Shown: positions 21,075 through 22,438 of the stretch, one piece after another
Layout: each line of letters starts with the position of its first letter
How positions within the stretch are numbered: position 1 is the first letter of the stretch
Source of the DNA: Candidatus Uhrbacteria bacterium
GTDB lineage: Bacteria > Patescibacteriota > Patescibacteriia > CAIXNZ01
Reading direction: 5' to 3'
DNA length: 22,438 bases
NCBI GenBank assembly: GCA_011046145.1
Contig: DSBA01000056.1
Span: forward strand, 1 to 22,438
Notes under the pieces: generated by a model
Told to the model about the DNA's origin: nothing
Databases searched by the model: none
The model's input: only the letters and a program-made list of their open reading frames with translations
Translations under genes and position numbers: made by a program

Positions 21075-22241
21075 ATGAAATTAGCAGACAGAGTGGAAAA
21101 AGTTAAGTCTTCGTTGACAGTTGTTTTTGACGGCATGGTCAAGGCTAAGATTTTTGAAGATCAAAAACAAGGCATTACGGATTTGCGCAAAAGAACTATT
21201 GCCTTGGCAGCTGGTGAACCTGATTTTGGGCCGCCACAGGCAGCAATTGACGCTTTGCATCAGAAAATTGACACCCCCAAAAATAATCGCTATTCGGCGG
21301 TTAAAGGCAAAGAGCTGTTGCTGGCAGCAATCAGCCAATGGCTAAAACAGACACGGAAACTTGAATATAGTTTAGAAGAAATAATTGCCTCATCAGGAGC
21401 TAAAATGGATATTTATCTCGGGTCGCTTACAAGCGTAAATCCGGGTGACAGAGTTTTAATTCCCAGTCCATATTGGACCAGTTATCCGGATATTATCAGA
21501 ATGTGCGACGGCGAGCCGGTATGTAAAACTTGGGCTGAACTTGAAGACTTGGGTAATGTTTTGGATCAGGAAAATATCAGAGTAATGATTTTGAATTCTC
21601 CGAATAATCCAAGCGGCCAAGTAATAAGCCCTGAAAAACTTGCCCAAATGGCGGCGATTTTGGCTGACAAGGATGTTCTGGTAATTTCTGACGAAGTTTA
21701 TTGGCCAATAACTTATGCGCCTAATGTCCATGTTAGTATTGCCCAGTTTCCGGGCATGAAAGACAAAACACTGGTTATTGACGGAGCATCTAAGGCTTTT
21801 GCCATGGCTGGCTATCGTCTGGGCTGGGCAGCAGGTCCAAAAGAATGGATTGCTGCTATGGCTAAATTTCAAGGCCAGACTACAAGCTGCCCGTCAACTC
21901 TTTCACAGGAAGCTGTTTTGGCTGCTTTGGAAAAGAGCGCCAAAGACGTTGAAATTATGAGGCAGGCTTATGAAATAAGGCTTAAAAAAATAGTCCTGCC
22001 GTTTGCCAAGGAATTGGGTTTAAAATACTTCGAGCCAGGCGGGGCATTTTACTTTTTCTTTAAGATACCCGGCCGTAACGATTGTTATGATTTTTGCCTG
22101 GAACTTTTAGAAAAAGAAAAAGTCGGCTTGACTCCAGGAGTGGCTTTTGGCTGTAAAGGCTGGGCCAGGATTAGTTACGCCGCAGCTTCTGAAGAGCTGA
22201 CTGAAGCCTTTGCCAGAATTAAAAAATTTTTGGGAAAATAA
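21075..22241 (+). CDS. Class I/II PLP-dependent aminotransferase (aspartate/aromatic/prephenate type)
   Basis: 388 residues. The start at 21075 is fixed by AGGAGG 5 nt upstream; an in-frame ATG at 21030 lies inside tyrA and has none. PLP-site residues: K240 (Schiff base, in DGASKAFAMAGYRLGW), N176 (SPNNPSG), D206 and Y209 (SDEVY), and R248. R365 in ARISYAAA is the expected alpha-carboxylate-binding arginine. The fold-type I aspartate aminotransferase subgroup is clear. Placed after the dehydratase and dehydrogenase genes, it probably transaminates phenylpyruvate, 4-hydroxyphenylpyruvate or prephenate. It is followed by a strong terminator. Confidence 0.92.
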   Translation: MKLADRVEKVKSSLTVVFDGMVKAKIFEDQKQGITDLRKRTIALAAGEPDFGPPQAAIDALHQKIDTPKNNRYSAVKGKELLLAAISQWLKQTRKLEYSLEEIIASSGAKMDIYLGSLTSVNPGDRVLIPSPYWTSYPDIIRMCDGEPVCKTWAELEDLGNVLDQENIRVMILNSPNNPSGQVISPEKLAQMAAILADKDVLVISDEVYWPITYAPNVHVSIAQFPGMKDKTLVIDGASKAFAMAGYRLGWAAGPKEWIAAMAKFQGQTTSCPSTLSQEAVLAALEKSAKDVEIMRQAYEIRLKKIVLPFAKELGLKYFEPGGAFYFFFKIPGRNDCYDFCLELLEKEKVGLTPGVAFGCKGWARISYAAASEELTEAFARIKKFLGK

Positions 22242-22251
22242 ACCAATTTAC

Positions 22252-22284
22252 AAACGGTTCTGCCAAACGCAGGGCCGTTTTTTT
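22252..22284 (+). terminator. Rho-independent terminator after the aminotransferase
   Basis: A 12-bp stem (22252-22263 with 22269-22280, two G-T pairs), CAAAC loop, then a run of T. It lies 10 nt after the stop codon. Confidence 0.88.
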
Positions 22285-22323
22285 AATTTAATTAAGGCTA
22301 ACGGCCGTGATTTAATTGTATAG

Positions 22324-22438
22324 TTAACAGTCAAGGGTAACACTTTTAATAAATTTTTCATGTGGAGTTAATCCATTAATGGATAAATGAATCCTTTCAT
22401 AGTTATAGAAATTTAACCATTCAATTGTATTTTTAAAA
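22324..22438 (-). CDS. DDE (IS481/IS3-type) transposase, C-terminal fragment, cut by window edge
   Basis: The minus strand is open from the window end to TAA at 22326-22324. The 37 residues include EWLNFYNYERIHLSINGLTP and then HEKF, the standard end of the integrase core (W..FYN.ER.H...G.TP.E.F). The DDE residues lie beyond the window. The element's end should lie between 22285 and 22323. There AATTAA and TTAATT flank AACGGCCGT, but an inverted repeat cannot be confirmed from one end. Confidence 0.8.
   Translation of the reverse strand, partial: FKNTIEWLNFYNYERIHLSINGLTPHEKFIKSVTLDC

Overview
This is an AT-rich bacterial chromosomal window. It reads best as a member of Candidatus Patescibacteria (CPR). 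The reasons are many short lineage-specific membrane proteins, an orphan histidine kinase with the SHQLRTP H-box, compact housekeeping blocks (yraN, nusA, yidC, a PRC-barrel protein), intergenic DNA packed with hairpin-forming short-word repeats, and tRNAs without an encoded CCA. TGA is used as a stop (for example yidC and the HEAT/methyltransferase gene), so the code is the standard bacterial one and not the Gly-UGA code of Gracilibacteria. The lineage is inferred from gene content only.

Layout. 1-105 is the tail of a DDE transposase. 211-3970 holds a small zinc-ribbon membrane protein behind a near-consensus promoter, a SAM methyltransferase, and a large GAF-containing histidine kinase. 3982-5056 is a mobile locus: a REP-associated Y1 (HUH) transposase between two arrays of short hairpins, each array opening with TTAC and closing with GTAA. 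ddl (D-Ala-D-Ala ligase) follows. 6156-9314 looks like an island at a tRNA-Val gene. A 21-bp copy of the tRNA 3' end and its trailer lies about 3 kb from the intact tRNA. Between them are a CYTH (CyaB-like) protein, a HEAT-repeat/methyltransferase fusion translationally coupled to it, and a small exported protein. tRNA-Leu and a ferredoxin follow.

10074-15825 is a forward housekeeping stretch: small membrane protein, methyltransferase, membrane protein overlapping yraN, nusA, yidC, PRC-barrel protein, and a winged-helix/nucleotidyltransferase-like protein. It ends at back-to-back terminators facing a reverse two-gene operon (an acidic-tailed protein and a J-domain protein, 15892-17789). An O-antigen-ligase/Wzy-like polymerase follows. 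Next comes an aromatic amino acid module: prephenate/arogenate dehydratase, prephenate/arogenate dehydrogenase and a class I aminotransferase. Together these would convert prephenate to Phe and Tyr; no chorismate mutase is visible here. The right edge cuts a second DDE transposase, on the minus strand.

The most unusual items are the TTAC/GTAA hairpin system around the transposase, the tRNA-Val island with its coupled CYTH and HEAT-methyltransferase genes, and the degenerate word-repeat hairpins in front of several genes.
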